NCBI GenBank assembly: GCA_003242525.1
Contig: QGUU01000030.1
Location: forward strand, 1 to 12,105
DNA: 12,105 nucleotides
Direction: 5' to 3'
DNA from: Pseudomonadota bacterium
GTDB lineage: Bacteria > Pseudomonadota > Alphaproteobacteria > Rhizobiales > Rhizobiaceae
Shown here: positions 1 through 7,516 of the stretch, piece by piece
How positions within the stretch are numbered: the first letter of the stretch is position 1
How the letters are laid out: every line of letters begins with the position of its first letter
The notes under the pieces: model-generated
Database searches by the model: none
Told to the model about the DNA's origin: nothing
What the model saw: the letters and a program-made list of their open reading frames with translations, nothing else
Program-made: the position numbers and the translations under genes

Positions 1-138
1 GGGGGCCGGGTTTGCCCCACCCGGGAGAAGCCCCCCCGCCCGGGCCGCGAGGAGCGGGATTGCAAGGCCGGCGAACCGCGAACGGCTGGCGCCCGGCATC
101 CTCGCGAAGGGTCCTGCCTTGAAGTGTGAACCAGACAT
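1..138 (-). CDS. cpaD: Probable CpaD pilus assembly protein, N-terminal fragment (runs off the left edge)
   Basis: An open frame of 46 codons starts with ATG at 136-138, 13 bases after the cpaC stop, and stays open to the window edge. GGAG touches the start codon and GGGG lies about 7 bases before it, so the ribosome site is not ideal. The peptide has a basic N-terminus (MSGSHFKAGPFAR), then a hydrophobic stretch (FAGLAIPLLAA), then GGAN where a CpaD lipoprotein signal would be expected to read GCAN. CpaD is a Tad-system lipoprotein/periplasmic factor usually encoded directly after cpaC, so position is the main argument. The last ~20 codons are almost all G and C with long homopolymer runs (for example seven C at 31-37), which may be poor sequence, and the expected lipobox cysteine is absent. 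Call rests on synteny plus signal-peptide character, not on a recognised domain. Confidence 0.55.
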   Translation of the reverse strand, partial: MSGSHFKAGPFARMPGASRSRFAGLAIPLLAARAGGLLPGGANPAP

Positions 139-151
139 CTCCGTACCCCGC

Positions 152-1705
152 TTACTTGTAGATGAAGCCGACTACGCCGTGATAGCGACCTGCAGGCTTG
201 TCGGTCTGCATGGTGCCGTAGACGCGGTTGACACGGCCAAGGAACATTCCGGCGCCGTCGCTGGCCGGGTTGAAGTTGTCGTCGGGCTTGGCCAGTTCGT
301 TGCGCGCCACCGGTCGCGACAGGTAGGGCGTAACAATGATGACCAGTTCGGTTTCGTTGCGCACGAAATCGCGGCTGCGGAAGAGCGCGCCAAGTACTGG
401 AATCTTCGTCAGTCCCGGAAGTCCATTTATGGCCTGCCGGACATCGTCCTGAACCAGCCCGGCGATCATCATCGAGCCCCCGGACGGCAATTCGATAGTG
501 GTATCCGCCAGGCGTTTGCGAATGGACAGCAATGTCGTGCCCGGCAGATTGCCACCCAGAATGCCGGCCAGCCCCTTGTTGGCACCGCCTTCCAGGGTGG
601 TCGCACCCTGCATGGTGGGTTCGGATACGGACGTTCTGACCTTTAGGCTTATGCGCCCGGGCGACAGCACCACAGGCTGGAACTCAAGCCCGATGCCATA
701 TTCGATCTTTTCGTTGGTGTAGACGATTTCACCGGTCCGGTTGTCGTCCGAGACGGCGCTTGTGCGCCCGGTGATGAGATTGTACTCGCCGCCAACCTTG
801 AATGTCGCCTTCTCGCCGGAAACCGCCGTCAGCGTCGGTTCGGCGAGGGTCTTCATCACGCCGGCCTGTTCCATCGCATTGAGATAGCCGTCGATAAGCG
901 ATGTGCCGATACCGACGGTAGAGGCCGACAGCGGCTTGCCCAAGCCATAGGAAGCTTCCGAAAGGGCGCTCCAGGTAATGCCGTTGCTGTTTCCACCAGC
1001 GATGAGGTTCACGCCGAGCTGCTTCATCACGGTGCGGCTGACCTCTGCGACGGTCACCTTGAGCGTGACCTGGTCGTCGCCGATGATCTGCAGCAGGTTG
1101 ATGATGGCGCTCTTCTGGCGTTCCGAATCCGGATTGTTGATGTCGACGCCGCTCTGCGCCGAGCCGCCGGCGGCGGTCTGCGAGTATTGGCCGGTCGTCG
1201 CCTCGCCGCCGGTCACGAAGGCGTTGGCGAGATCGACCGCCCGCTTCGCATCTAGGGGCGTTTCGACGGTTCCCGTCAGCACGACGTTGTCGTTGACCAG
1301 TTCGACGCGGATATTCGAGCCTGGAATGAACCGCTTCAGGTTCTCCTCCAGGCCGGCAACGTCGCGCTCGATGTCGAGATCGAGACTGACGATCTGTTCG
1401 CCATTCGCGCCGAACACGAAGATGTTGGTCTGGCCGACCGCCTTGCCGAACAGGTAGATGCGCCGGGAGGTGCGCGTCACGGCGTCGGCGACGGCGGGGT
1501 TTGCGACCAGTATGTCGTAGGCGTCGGCTGGCAGGTCCACGACCACCGACTTGTTGAGGCCGAGCTTGATGCGCTGGCTGGCGGCAGACGTGCTTACCGC
1601 GGCCTTGCTGCCTGCATATGCAGCATCGGGGCTGGGCATGGCCGTCCCGGCGAGCAGGAAGCCCACAGCGGCCAGGGCGATCCGCATAGTTCCGTTCAAG
1701 CTCAT
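152..1705 (-). CDS. cpaC: CpaC/RcpA outer-membrane secretin of the Flp/Tad pilus
   Basis: 517 residues, full length for the family. It forms the outer-membrane channel through which the Flp pilus leaves the cell. Visible parts: a signal peptide (residues 1 to about 31, ending AYAG); a pilus-assembly N-terminal domain at about 46-115 (ANPAVADAV, GKAVGQTNIFVFG); a BON-like segment at about 116-165 (VVLTGTVETPLDAKRAVDLA); and the secretin core at about 275-466, with AEPTLTAVSGEKATF, the conserved LPSGGSMMIAGL, GLPGLTKIPVLGALFRS and ETELVIIVTPYLSRP. The start codon overlaps the cpaB stop (ATGA at 1702-1705), so translation is probably coupled; the only upstream ribosome-site candidate is a weak GGGGG. 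A second in-frame ATG six codons in (MRIALAAV) would also leave an intact signal peptide. The probable cpaD follows closely, so cpaB-cpaC-cpaD look like one operon. Family assignment is secure. Confidence 0.95.
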   Translation of the reverse strand: MSLNGTMRIALAAVGFLLAGTAMPSPDAAYAGSKAAVSTSAASQRIKLGLNKSVVVDLPADAYDILVANPAVADAVTRTSRRIYLFGKAVGQTNIFVFGANGEQIVSLDLDIERDVAGLEENLKRFIPGSNIRVELVNDNVVLTGTVETPLDAKRAVDLANAFVTGGEATTGQYSQTAAGGSAQSGVDINNPDSERQKSAIINLLQIIGDDQVTLKVTVAEVSRTVMKQLGVNLIAGGNSNGITWSALSEASYGLGKPLSASTVGIGTSLIDGYLNAMEQAGVMKTLAEPTLTAVSGEKATFKVGGEYNLITGRTSAVSDDNRTGEIVYTNEKIEYGIGLEFQPVVLSPGRISLKVRTSVSEPTMQGATTLEGGANKGLAGILGGNLPGTTLLSIRKRLADTTIELPSGGSMMIAGLVQDDVRQAINGLPGLTKIPVLGALFRSRDFVRNETELVIIVTPYLSRPVARNELAKPDDNFNPASDGAGMFLGRVNRVYGTMQTDKPAGRYHGVVGFIYK

Positions 1706-2517
1706 TTTCTTGCCCCCACTTCGGAAACCTCGCCGGATTTGATGAGGCGTATCGTGCCCCTGCGACCGCTGCCTGCGACAAGGTAGTCGGCCTCGTCGGT
1801 CACTTTCTCCTGGGTGTCCTTGATCGAGCGCAGGGAGAGGGTCAGACGATCCGCCATCTGCTGCGCGACGGTGATGATCTCGGCCTGCTGCGGCGTCAGC
1901 TCCAGCGTCGCCGTCTGGCCGACCCGCGTTTTCTTGCCTTCCTCGTCTTCCTGGATCGTCTGGTCGATGGCCAGGACGCGGATATTCTTGAGGATGGTTT
2001 CGGTGATGAAGCCCGGTCCGCCGCCGGTGGCCTGGTCCGCGCGGCGCGTCATTATCACGTCGACATAATCGTTGGGCAGGATGAAGCCGCCGGCCGAAGT
2101 ATCGGCTGCGATCGAGGTGGCCACGGCCCGCGCGCCGGAGGGCAGGATCGAGGACATGAAGCTCTGGCCCTCGCCAATCAGCTTGGAGCGGCGTAGCGGC
2201 TCGCCTTCATAGAGAGCGACCCTGGCAACCGATTCCCTAAGGGTTTCGATTGCGTCCGGCTGGCTGGCACGGGTGATGAAATTGGCGTTGATCCCGTCGG
2301 CCGGCCATTGCTCCCACTTTATATTGTTGCCCAGAACGGCACCCATGGGAACGTCGGCGGACAAGACCAACACGTCTTCGAGTACAATCGCAGGCGCCTG
2401 CTCGCCGGGCTCGACGGCTACGGGCGTGGGTGGAACCACCATCTTCTTCGCCACGTAGCCGGCACCGCCCGCCGCAGCGACCGCGACGGTCAGGATTATC
2501 AGTCGGGATGCTGGCAT
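1702..2517 (-). CDS. cpaB: CpaB/RcpC Flp pilus assembly protein
   Basis: 271 residues from the chosen start. CpaB is an inner-membrane-anchored periplasmic protein that acts with the CpaC secretin. The N-terminus MPASRLIILTVAVAAAGGAG is a membrane anchor or uncleaved signal. A SAF-like segment follows at about residues 48-110 (VLVLSADVPMGAVLG, YEGEPLRRSKL), then the CpaB/RcpC region with GARAVATSIAADTSAGGFILPNDYVDVI, split here by family logic into the conserved ILPNDYVDVIMTRR and the C-terminal TLELTPQQAEIITVAQQ. The start at 2517 is preferred over an ATG 57 bases upstream because GAGG sits about 9 bases before it and the hydrophobic anchor then begins at once; the longer form would add 19 proline- and glycine-rich residues. 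A consensus CtrA-like site lies 96 bases upstream, so cpaB probably starts its own transcript instead of depending on cpaA. Confidence 0.93.
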   Translation of the reverse strand: MPASRLIILTVAVAAAGGAGYVAKKMVVPPTPVAVEPGEQAPAIVLEDVLVLSADVPMGAVLGNNIKWEQWPADGINANFITRASQPDAIETLRESVARVALYEGEPLRRSKLIGEGQSFMSSILPSGARAVATSIAADTSAGGFILPNDYVDVIMTRRADQATGGGPGFITETILKNIRVLAIDQTIQEDEEGKKTRVGQTATLELTPQQAEIITVAQQMADRLTLSLRSIKDTQEKVTDEADYLVAGSGRRGTIRLIKSGEVSEVGARK

Positions 2518-2612
2518 CTGTCCAAACCTCGCCCCTGGCAAACCACCTAGCCAGGGCGGACATTGCAGCGCCAATCGTCAAATTAAGGTTAATGCAATGC
2601 TTACGATCGTGA

Positions 2613-2627
2613 TTAATGCGGATTTAA
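2613..2627 (-). promoter_or_regulatory. CtrA-type binding site upstream of cpaB
   Basis: The 15-mer TTAATGCGGATTTAA matches the alphaproteobacterial CtrA consensus TTAA-N7-TTAA exactly. It lies about 96 bases upstream of the cpaB start in a gap of 200 bases. Two more TTAA tetramers at 2583-2586 and 2589-2592 form the inverted repeat ATTAA-GG-TTAAT, so four TTAA occur within 45 bases of otherwise GC-rich DNA. CtrA is known to control pilus genes in Caulobacter; its role here is inferred from the motif and position only. Confidence 0.55.
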
Positions 2628-2717
2628 CGGGCGTTTCAGCGAGCAACCCACGCTAAAGGAATCCGGGGACGAAGTGGCATGAAGGCCAGCCGGAGAGCCT
2701 GCCCGCCGGGTCGACGC

Positions 2718-3236
2718 TCAGGCACTAAGCCTCTGCAGCGCCCACACCATCAGCGGTGAGCCCGTATAGGCGACAAGCCCGCCCAGGCCGAGCGCAATGC
2801 CGTAGGGAATACCGACTGCTTCGTTGGCGAAATTCCGCAGAACAGGATTTTGCCGGGTGACGATGGCCAGCGGCGACCGTCTGTAGACGAGTATCGCCAT
2901 GGTCAGCAGACCTCCCAGAATCGAGGAGGTGACGAGATACTCCACCAGGGAGATGTTGAAGCCCATCCAGACAGATGTCGCGGCCAGCAGCTTGGCGTCC
3001 CCGCCACCCATGCCCCCGAGGGCAAAAAGACCGAAGGTCACGACCAGGACAGCCGCGCCCGCTGCAAGATGCAGGCCGAATTCCGACAATGCCATTCCGG
3101 TAAGTGGAGCAACCACGACAAAAGTCGCGACCAGCACAAGCGAAACGCGGTTTGCGATGGTCATGGACAGCGCGTCCGAAATAGCCGCAAACAGCATGCA
3201 GAAGGGAAAGACGACGAAAATGAGCGCTTCGAGCAT
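2718..3236 (-). CDS. cpaA: CpaA/TadV prepilin peptidase (A24 family)
   Basis: 172 residues, mostly hydrophobic, the short form of type IV prepilin peptidase found in Tad systems. It cleaves the leader of Flp prepilin and of TadE/TadF-type pseudopilins at the cytoplasmic face of the inner membrane. The two catalytic aspartates are visible: D21 in the first helix (FAAISDALSM) and D80 in the GxGD motif (GGMGGGDAKLL). Like other CpaA/TadV proteins it lacks the N-terminal cysteine-rich methylase domain of PilD. About five or six membrane segments can be read. The start at 3236 has only a weak purine-rich ribosome site. It is divergent from the gene at 3403 and separated from cpaB by 200 bases, so it may be its own unit. 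Substrates probably include the two TadE-like proteins encoded nearby. Confidence 0.94.
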   Translation of the reverse strand: MLEALIFVVFPFCMLFAAISDALSMTIANRVSLVLVATFVVVAPLTGMALSEFGLHLAAGAAVLVVTFGLFALGGMGGGDAKLLAATSVWMGFNISLVEYLVTSSILGGLLTMAILVYRRSPLAIVTRQNPVLRNFANEAVGIPYGIALGLGGLVAYTGSPLMVWALQRLSA

Positions 3237-3339
3237 GGCTTCTTACCAGCGATTGCAACCGCAGCCTTACGCACATTCCGTTAAGGATCAATGAGCCCGA
3301 ACCACGCATTTGCAGCGTTTGCGGCCGGGAACGGACCGC

Positions 3340-3354
3340 TTAACCCTTGGTTCA
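3340..3354 (+). promoter_or_regulatory. CtrA-like site upstream of the small pilus gene (one mismatch)
   Basis: TTAACCCTTGGTTCA reads TTAA-N7-TTCA, one base off the CtrA consensus TTAA-N7-TTAA. It lies 48 bases before the start codon at 3403, in the 166-base divergent gap between cpaA and the plus-strand pilus genes. CtrA sites commonly overlap the -35 region of activated promoters and this distance fits. Evidence is motif and position only. Confidence 0.35.
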
Positions 3355-3402
3355 CCAATCTCCTTCATCATCCGTTCAACAGTTTTCTCCGCGGAGTCGC
3401 AT

Positions 3403-3819
3403 ATGAGCTTCCCGAGATCGTACCTGCTTGCAGTGGCCGCACTGACAGCTCTGGCGGGCACCCCCGCATATGCCGATGTCGGCATCCAGGTGGTCATGAA
3501 CCAGGCGAAGATCGTCAAGCTTGCACGGCCCGCCGACACCATCGTGGTGGGCAACCCGGCAATCGCCGACGCTGCCGTGCAGGATGCTTCCACCATCGTG
3601 CTGACGGGCAAGGGCTTCGGCGTGACCAATCTTGTCGTGCTCGACCAGGAAGGCAGCCCCATCCTCGATCAGCAGGTTACGGTCACCCGCGACTCGACCT
3701 CGACGGTGCGCATCTATCGGCGCTCGCAGGTGCAGACCATGTCCTGCGCCCCCTATTGCGAGAGTTCATACAAGAGCGATGCCGAGAAAACCTCCGACGA
3801 AGAGATGGGCGGCCAGTAG
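3403..3819 (+). CDS. Stand-alone pilus-assembly N-terminal domain protein (CpaC N-domain paralogue)
   Basis: 138 residues from the ATG at 3403, chosen because GGAG (3393-3396) is 6 bases upstream and the protein then begins with a signal peptide (MSFPRSYLLAVAALTALAG, cleavage near AYA-D at residue 24). Residues 28-97 align without gaps to residues 46-115 of CpaC in this window, with about 25 of 70 identical by eye (shared NPA-x-ADA, GK-x-x-G-x-TN, final RD). This is the domain at the N-terminus of RcpA/CpaC secretins, here without BON or secretin parts. The C-terminal tail is hydrophilic and carries a C-x3-C pair (C115, C119). It is presumably periplasmic and may bind the secretin or its partners, but that role is inferred. 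It is divergent from cpaA and lies 138 bases upstream of the first TadE-like gene. Confidence 0.85.
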   Translation: MSFPRSYLLAVAALTALAGTPAYADVGIQVVMNQAKIVKLARPADTIVVGNPAIADAAVQDASTIVLTGKGFGVTNLVVLDQEGSPILDQQVTVTRDSTSTVRIYRRSQVQTMSCAPYCESSYKSDAEKTSDEEMGGQ

Positions 3820-3957
3820 TCTTTTCAGCGCGTGGCCAGCGGGTTATCGCACGCTTAACGCGAATGTCACAAATTTACCGGCCATCCAAACCTGACCTCA
3901 ACGGGTTCGAGTTATGGTCCTGCTTCACACCGGATGGGGGTTCGGCAGGACGCGGCG

Positions 3958-4554
3958 ATGGGCGAAAAGGCGGAACTTGCGAAAAAGGAACGGCGGACGG
4001 CGGCTAGACGGATGCTCGCCCTGTTCAGCCGCGATCGTAGCGGCAGCACAGCGATCGAATTCGCGGCACTGGCGATTCCCTTCGCGCTACTGGTTTTCGC
4101 CATACTGGAAAGCTGCATTTCCTTCGCCAGCCAGGAAGTGATGGCAAACGCCGCCGACGACGTGGCGCGGAAATTGCGCACCGGACAGATCAAGGCAGCC
4201 GAAATCAACAAGGACAAGCTCCAGCAGCTGATCTGCGACCAACTCGCCATCATGGTGACGAAGAACTGCCCCGGGCTGGAGGTGGATCTGCGCAGCTATG
4301 GCACTTTCGCAGAGGCGGCGAAGGCGCGCTTCACGATTACGAATGGCGAGATCGTCCTGACCCGGAACGGCGTGAAGGACCCGAAACAATTCGCCGTCGA
4401 GCCGGGTGGCGCCGGCTCCAAGAACATGCTGCGCGTGTTCTACAAATGGCCGGTCATGACCGATTTCATGGCCAAATCCATGGCCAACCTGAACGGTGGC
4501 GCCACGCTGCATTTTGCGTCCGTCACCTGGCAAAACGAACCGTTTGACGAATGA
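3958..4554 (+). CDS. TadE-like pilus assembly protein (first copy)
   Basis: 198 residues from the ATG at 3958, chosen because AGGA (3947-3950) lies 7 bases upstream; an in-frame ATG at 3934 has a poorer site. A basic cytoplasmic N-terminus is followed by the TadE hallmark RSGSTAIEFAALAIPFALLVFAILE at about residues 27-51, here quoted in two parts: RSGSTAIEFA, then the membrane segment ALAIPFALLVFAILE. The glutamate after the small-residue stretch is the pseudopilin-like feature recognised around prepilin peptidase cleavage. The rest is a soluble, probably periplasmic domain with cysteines in LICDQ and NCPG that could pair. TadE-type proteins are minor pseudopilins that help Flp pilus assembly and are matured by TadV/CpaA, which is encoded on the other strand here. 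The second TadE-like gene follows 23 bases after the stop. Confidence 0.88.
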   Translation: MGEKAELAKKERRTAARRMLALFSRDRSGSTAIEFAALAIPFALLVFAILESCISFASQEVMANAADDVARKLRTGQIKAAEINKDKLQQLICDQLAIMVTKNCPGLEVDLRSYGTFAEAAKARFTITNGEIVLTRNGVKDPKQFAVEPGGAGSKNMLRVFYKWPVMTDFMAKSMANLNGGATLHFASVTWQNEPFDE

Positions 4555-4577
4555 GGTCGGCGGAAAGGAAGAGTGTC

Positions 4578-5204
4578 ATGGCGTTTCGCGCAGGGACACA
4601 ACACAGAATCGCAAGGATACGGACCGGCATTGCCCGGTTCGGACGCGACTGTCGCGGTATTGCGGCAATCGAGTTTGCCTTCATCGCTCCGATCCTCCTG
4701 GCCATGTACTTCCTGACGATGGAGGTGTCGCAGGCGATTGAGACCAACAAGAAGCTCAACCGCGTCAGCCTGATGGTTGGCGACCTGGTCACGCAGCAGG
4801 ACTCCATCACCAAGAGCGAACTGGATGCGATCATGAAGATCGCGGATTCGAGCCTGCTGCCCTATCATCGCTCGACACCCAAGATCACCGTGACGGGCAT
4901 CAGCATCGGCGGTTCGCCACTAAAGGCCACGGTGAAATGGTCTCGCAAGGTCCAGAACAATGTCTACTCGGCGGATTCTCCGCAGGGCACTACGACCACC
5001 GTTCCGGCTTCGCTGATGGTTCCAAACACGTTTCTGGTGCAGGTCAAGACCGAGCTCGCCTACAAACCGGTCATTGCCTGGGCCGCCGACAGCAAGTCGG
5101 TACTCGGGCTGGAGGCTGCATTTGACAGCATTTCGATGAGCGAGACCTTTCACCTTCGGCCACGCATGACGAACGAGATCAACTGCGCGGATTGCTACAA
5201 GTAG
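4578..5204 (+). CDS. TadE/TadG-like pilus assembly protein (second copy)
   Basis: 208 residues from the ATG at 4578, supported by the strong purine run AGGAAGAG (4566-4573). An upstream in-frame ATG at 4551 would overlap the previous stop as ATGA but has no ribosome site; coupling through it cannot be excluded. The TadE pattern is clear: DCRGIAAIEFAFIAPILLAM at about residues 24-43, one membrane helix to about residue 50, then a periplasmic domain. The C-terminus ends CADCYK, a C-x2-C pair. The first and second copies share the N-terminal pattern but little visible similarity afterwards, so they are paralogous pseudopilins and not a recent duplication. No VWA-domain TadG gene follows; the next gene is metabolic, so the plus-strand pilus arm ends here. 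Confidence 0.87.
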   Translation: MAFRAGTQHRIARIRTGIARFGRDCRGIAAIEFAFIAPILLAMYFLTMEVSQAIETNKKLNRVSLMVGDLVTQQDSITKSELDAIMKIADSSLLPYHRSTPKITVTGISIGGSPLKATVKWSRKVQNNVYSADSPQGTTTTVPASLMVPNTFLVQVKTELAYKPVIAWAADSKSVLGLEAAFDSISMSETFHLRPRMTNEINCADCYK

Positions 5205-5216
5205 CGCTGCGGACAT

Positions 5217-5231
5217 CAGGTCGATGACCTG
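5217..5231 (+). terminator. Small hairpin after the pilus genes, possible weak terminator
   Basis: CAGGTC-GAT-GACCTG is a perfect 6-base-pair inverted repeat with a 3-base loop, 12 bases after the second TadE-like stop. No T run follows, so it is not a classical intrinsic terminator. It could mark a Rho-dependent end or an RNA-stabilising hairpin between the pilus genes and deoB. The remaining 117 bases before deoB show no clear promoter. Confidence 0.2.
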
Positions 5232-5348
5232 CGGGAACGTCCTGGCCGGTCGAAAAGGATATGGATTGGAGCGCACTTTCCCCGGCTTGCCGTTTGCCAA
5301 GCGCGCCGGCGAGTTCTATGTCATGGGCCGACCAACAGACTGACCCGG

Positions 5349-6599
5349 ATGGCCCGCGCCTTCGTCTTCGTTTTGGATTCCGTTGGGGCCGGTGGAGCCC
5401 CAGATGCCGATCGCTACGGCGATGCGGGCGCCAATACTCTGGGACATATTGCACAAGCCTGTGCAGCCGGACTGGGGGACCGTGCCGGGCTGCGCCAGGG
5501 GCCGCTTCTTCTTCCGAACATGGTTTCGCTGGGCCTTGCAGCAGCAGCACATACCGCAAGCGGCCTTTCCCCCGAGGTTCTCGCCAACGGGACCGCCAGC
5601 CGCCTCCCCTCGTCCTTCCATGGCGCGGCCCAGGAAATCTCGATCGGCAAGGACACGCCGTCCGGCCATTGGGAGATCGCCGGCCTTCCGGCATTGTTCG
5701 ACTGGGGATATTTTCCGGACACTATCCCGGCCTTTCCCGCCGAACTCACCGATGCCATGATCCGCGAAGGCAATGTGCCGGGCATCCTTGGAAACTGCCA
5801 CGCGCCCGGCACCACCATCATAGAGGAATTCGGCGAGGAGCATATCCGGACCGGCAAGCCTATCTGCTACACTTCCGTGGATTCGGTTCTGCAGGTCGCG
5901 GCGCACGAAGAGCATTTCGGCCTGCAGCGGCTTTATGACTTCTGCGCCGTCGTCCGGCGCCTGTGCGATCGGCTGCGCATAGGGCGCGTCATCGCCCGCC
6001 CCTTCATCGGCGAATCGCGCGAAACCTTCAAACGGACACCGAATCGAAAGGACTATGCCGTGTCGCCGCCCGAACCGACGCTGCTCGACAGGGTGATCGA
6101 GCACGGCGGACGGGTGATCGCCATCGGCAAGATCGGGGACATCTTTGCCCATCGTGCCGTTTCGGAGGTGCGCAAGGATGCAGGCAACATGGCAATGTTC
6201 GACAAGGCACTGACTGCGCTGGCCGATGCCGGGGACGGAGACTTTGTCTTCGCCAATTTCGTGGACTTCGACACCGAATTCGGCCATCGCCGCGATGTGC
6301 CGGGCTATGCCGACGCGCTGGAAGCATTCGACCGGAGACTTCCGGAGGCGCTGCGCCTGCTGCGGGCCGGCGACCTATTCATCATTACTGCGGACCATGG
6401 CAACGACCCGACATGGAAGGGTACCGACCACACGCGCGAGCGCGTTCCGATCATCGGCCTTGCCCCGGGACAGGCAGGGGGCGATGTCGGATTGCGGGCG
6501 ACCTTCGCTGACATTGGCGCGACAGTGGCTGACCATTTGGGTCTCGCACCCGGCAAGCACGGAACCTCGTTTCTGTCGGCGATCCGCGGCCATGCCTGA
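5349..6599 (+). CDS. deoB: Phosphopentomutase
   Basis: 416 residues, usual length. DeoB interconverts ribose-1-phosphate (or deoxyribose-1-phosphate) and the 5-phosphate, linking nucleoside salvage to the pentose phosphate pathway in the cytoplasm. Alkaline-phosphatase-superfamily metal ligands are all visible: D10 ([14 protein letters not shown]), the phosphothreonine T103 ([10 protein letters not shown]), D308 and H313 (VDFDTEFGH), D349 and H350 (TADHGNDP) and H361 (TDHTRERVP). The spacings D308-H313 and H350-H361 equal those of the well-studied Bacillus enzyme. The DeoB cap domain lies between about residues 110 and 240 ([29 protein letters not shown]). The ribosome site before the ATG is weak (CCCGG). 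The last 8 bases overlap mutM. Confidence 0.96.
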   Translation: MARAFVFVLDSVGAGGAPDADRYGDAGANTLGHIAQACAAGLGDRAGLRQGPLLLPNMVSLGLAAAAHTASGLSPEVLANGTASRLPSSFHGAAQEISIGKDTPSGHWEIAGLPALFDWGYFPDTIPAFPAELTDAMIREGNVPGILGNCHAPGTTIIEEFGEEHIRTGKPICYTSVDSVLQVAAHEEHFGLQRLYDFCAVVRRLCDRLRIGRVIARPFIGESRETFKRTPNRKDYAVSPPEPTLLDRVIEHGGRVIAIGKIGDIFAHRAVSEVRKDAGNMAMFDKALTALADAGDGDFVFANFVDFDTEFGHRRDVPGYADALEAFDRRLPEALRLLRAGDLFIITADHGNDPTWKGTDHTRERVPIIGLAPGQAGGDVGLRATFADIGATVADHLGLAPGKHGTSFLSAIRGHA

Positions 6600-7482
6600 A
6601 CTGCCCGAAGTGGAGACAGTACGCCGGGGCCTGCAGCCGGTGCTGGAAGGCGCACGGATCGTGCGCGTGGAAGCTCGCCGCCCGGACCTGCGCTTCCCGC
6701 TGCCGGAAGACTTCGCAAGTCGGCTTCAGGGCAAGCGCGTGACGGCACTGGGCCGCCGCGCCAAATATCTGGTTGCGCATGTCGAATGCGGTCCGGTTCT
6801 GATCTGCCATCTCGGCATGTCGGGCTCCTTCCGCGTCGAGCGGCAGGGCGAAGGTGGAACGCAGGGCCTGTTCCATTTCGAGCGATCGAAGGATGCCGCG
6901 CACGATCACGTTCTATTTGACGTCGAACCGATGGACGGACCGCCTGCACGTATCATCTTCAACGATCCGCGCCGGTTTGGTTTCATGCTTTTTGCGGAAG
7001 GGGCGGTGGATGAGCACCCGATGCTTGCCACGCTTGGCGTCGAGCCCACGGGAAACAGGCTCGACGGCGAGCTGCTCGCCTCGCTGCTGAAGGGAAGGAA
7101 AACATCGCTGAAGGCGGCGCTGCTCGACCAGCGGCTGATTGCAGGGCTTGGCAATATCTATGCCTCGGAAGCCCTGTGGCGGGCACATCTGTCGCCCCTG
7201 CGGGAAGCCGGTACGCTCGGCAGGGCAAGCCGGAAGGCAAGGGACATGGCTAACCGCCTCGCCGAAGCGATTCGCAACGTGATAGCCGACGCCATCCTGG
7301 CAGGCGGCTCGTCGCTGCGGGACTATACCCGCGCCGACGGTTCGCTCGGCTATTTCCAGCATTCCTTCGCGGTCTACGACCGCGAGGGCGCACAATGCGC
7401 AACGCCCGGCTGCGCCGGCCAGATCCGGCGAATCGTCCAGTCCGGCCGCTCCACCTTCTATTGTCCGGTCTGCCAGAAGTAA
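6592..7482 (+). CDS. mutM: Formamidopyrimidine-DNA glycosylase (Fpg/MutM)
   Basis: 296 residues. It removes 8-oxoguanine and formamidopyrimidines from DNA and nicks the abasic site (base excision repair). The start at 6592 is fixed by the family's invariant [14 protein letters not shown]: after Met removal, Pro is the catalytic nucleophile and the next Glu is the acid. The frame is open upstream, inside deoB, but that part is not MutM. Further motifs: K58 in [27 protein letters not shown], the H2TH region [20 protein letters not shown], and a C-terminal zinc finger C269-x4-C274-x16-C291-x2-C294 with R286 in QSGRSTFYC. The C-x4-C first pair differs from the C-x2-C of E. coli. Translation starts inside the deoB 3' end (8-base overlap in another frame), so it is probably coupled to deoB. 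Confidence 0.97.
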   Translation: MPELPEVETVRRGLQPVLEGARIVRVEARRPDLRFPLPEDFASRLQGKRVTALGRRAKYLVAHVECGPVLICHLGMSGSFRVERQGEGGTQGLFHFERSKDAAHDHVLFDVEPMDGPPARIIFNDPRRFGFMLFAEGAVDEHPMLATLGVEPTGNRLDGELLASLLKGRKTSLKAALLDQRLIAGLGNIYASEALWRAHLSPLREAGTLGRASRKARDMANRLAEAIRNVIADAILAGGSSLRDYTRADGSLGYFQHSFAVYDREGAQCATPGCAGQIRRIVQSGRSTFYCPVCQK

Positions 7483-7516
7483 TGCAGCCGGTCGCGTATC
7501 GCCCGCGGAGGACGAC

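Noticed and set aside
729..1781. Long minus-strand frame (350 codons) overlapping cpaC and the end of cpaB
   Set aside because: Arginine- and glycine-rich out-of-frame translation typical of GC-rich DNA; cpaC occupies the same bases with clear family motifs.
6226..6591. Upstream extension of the mutM reading frame inside deoB
   Set aside because: It is the shadow of deoB in another frame. MutM must begin MPELPE for catalysis, which fixes the start at 6592.
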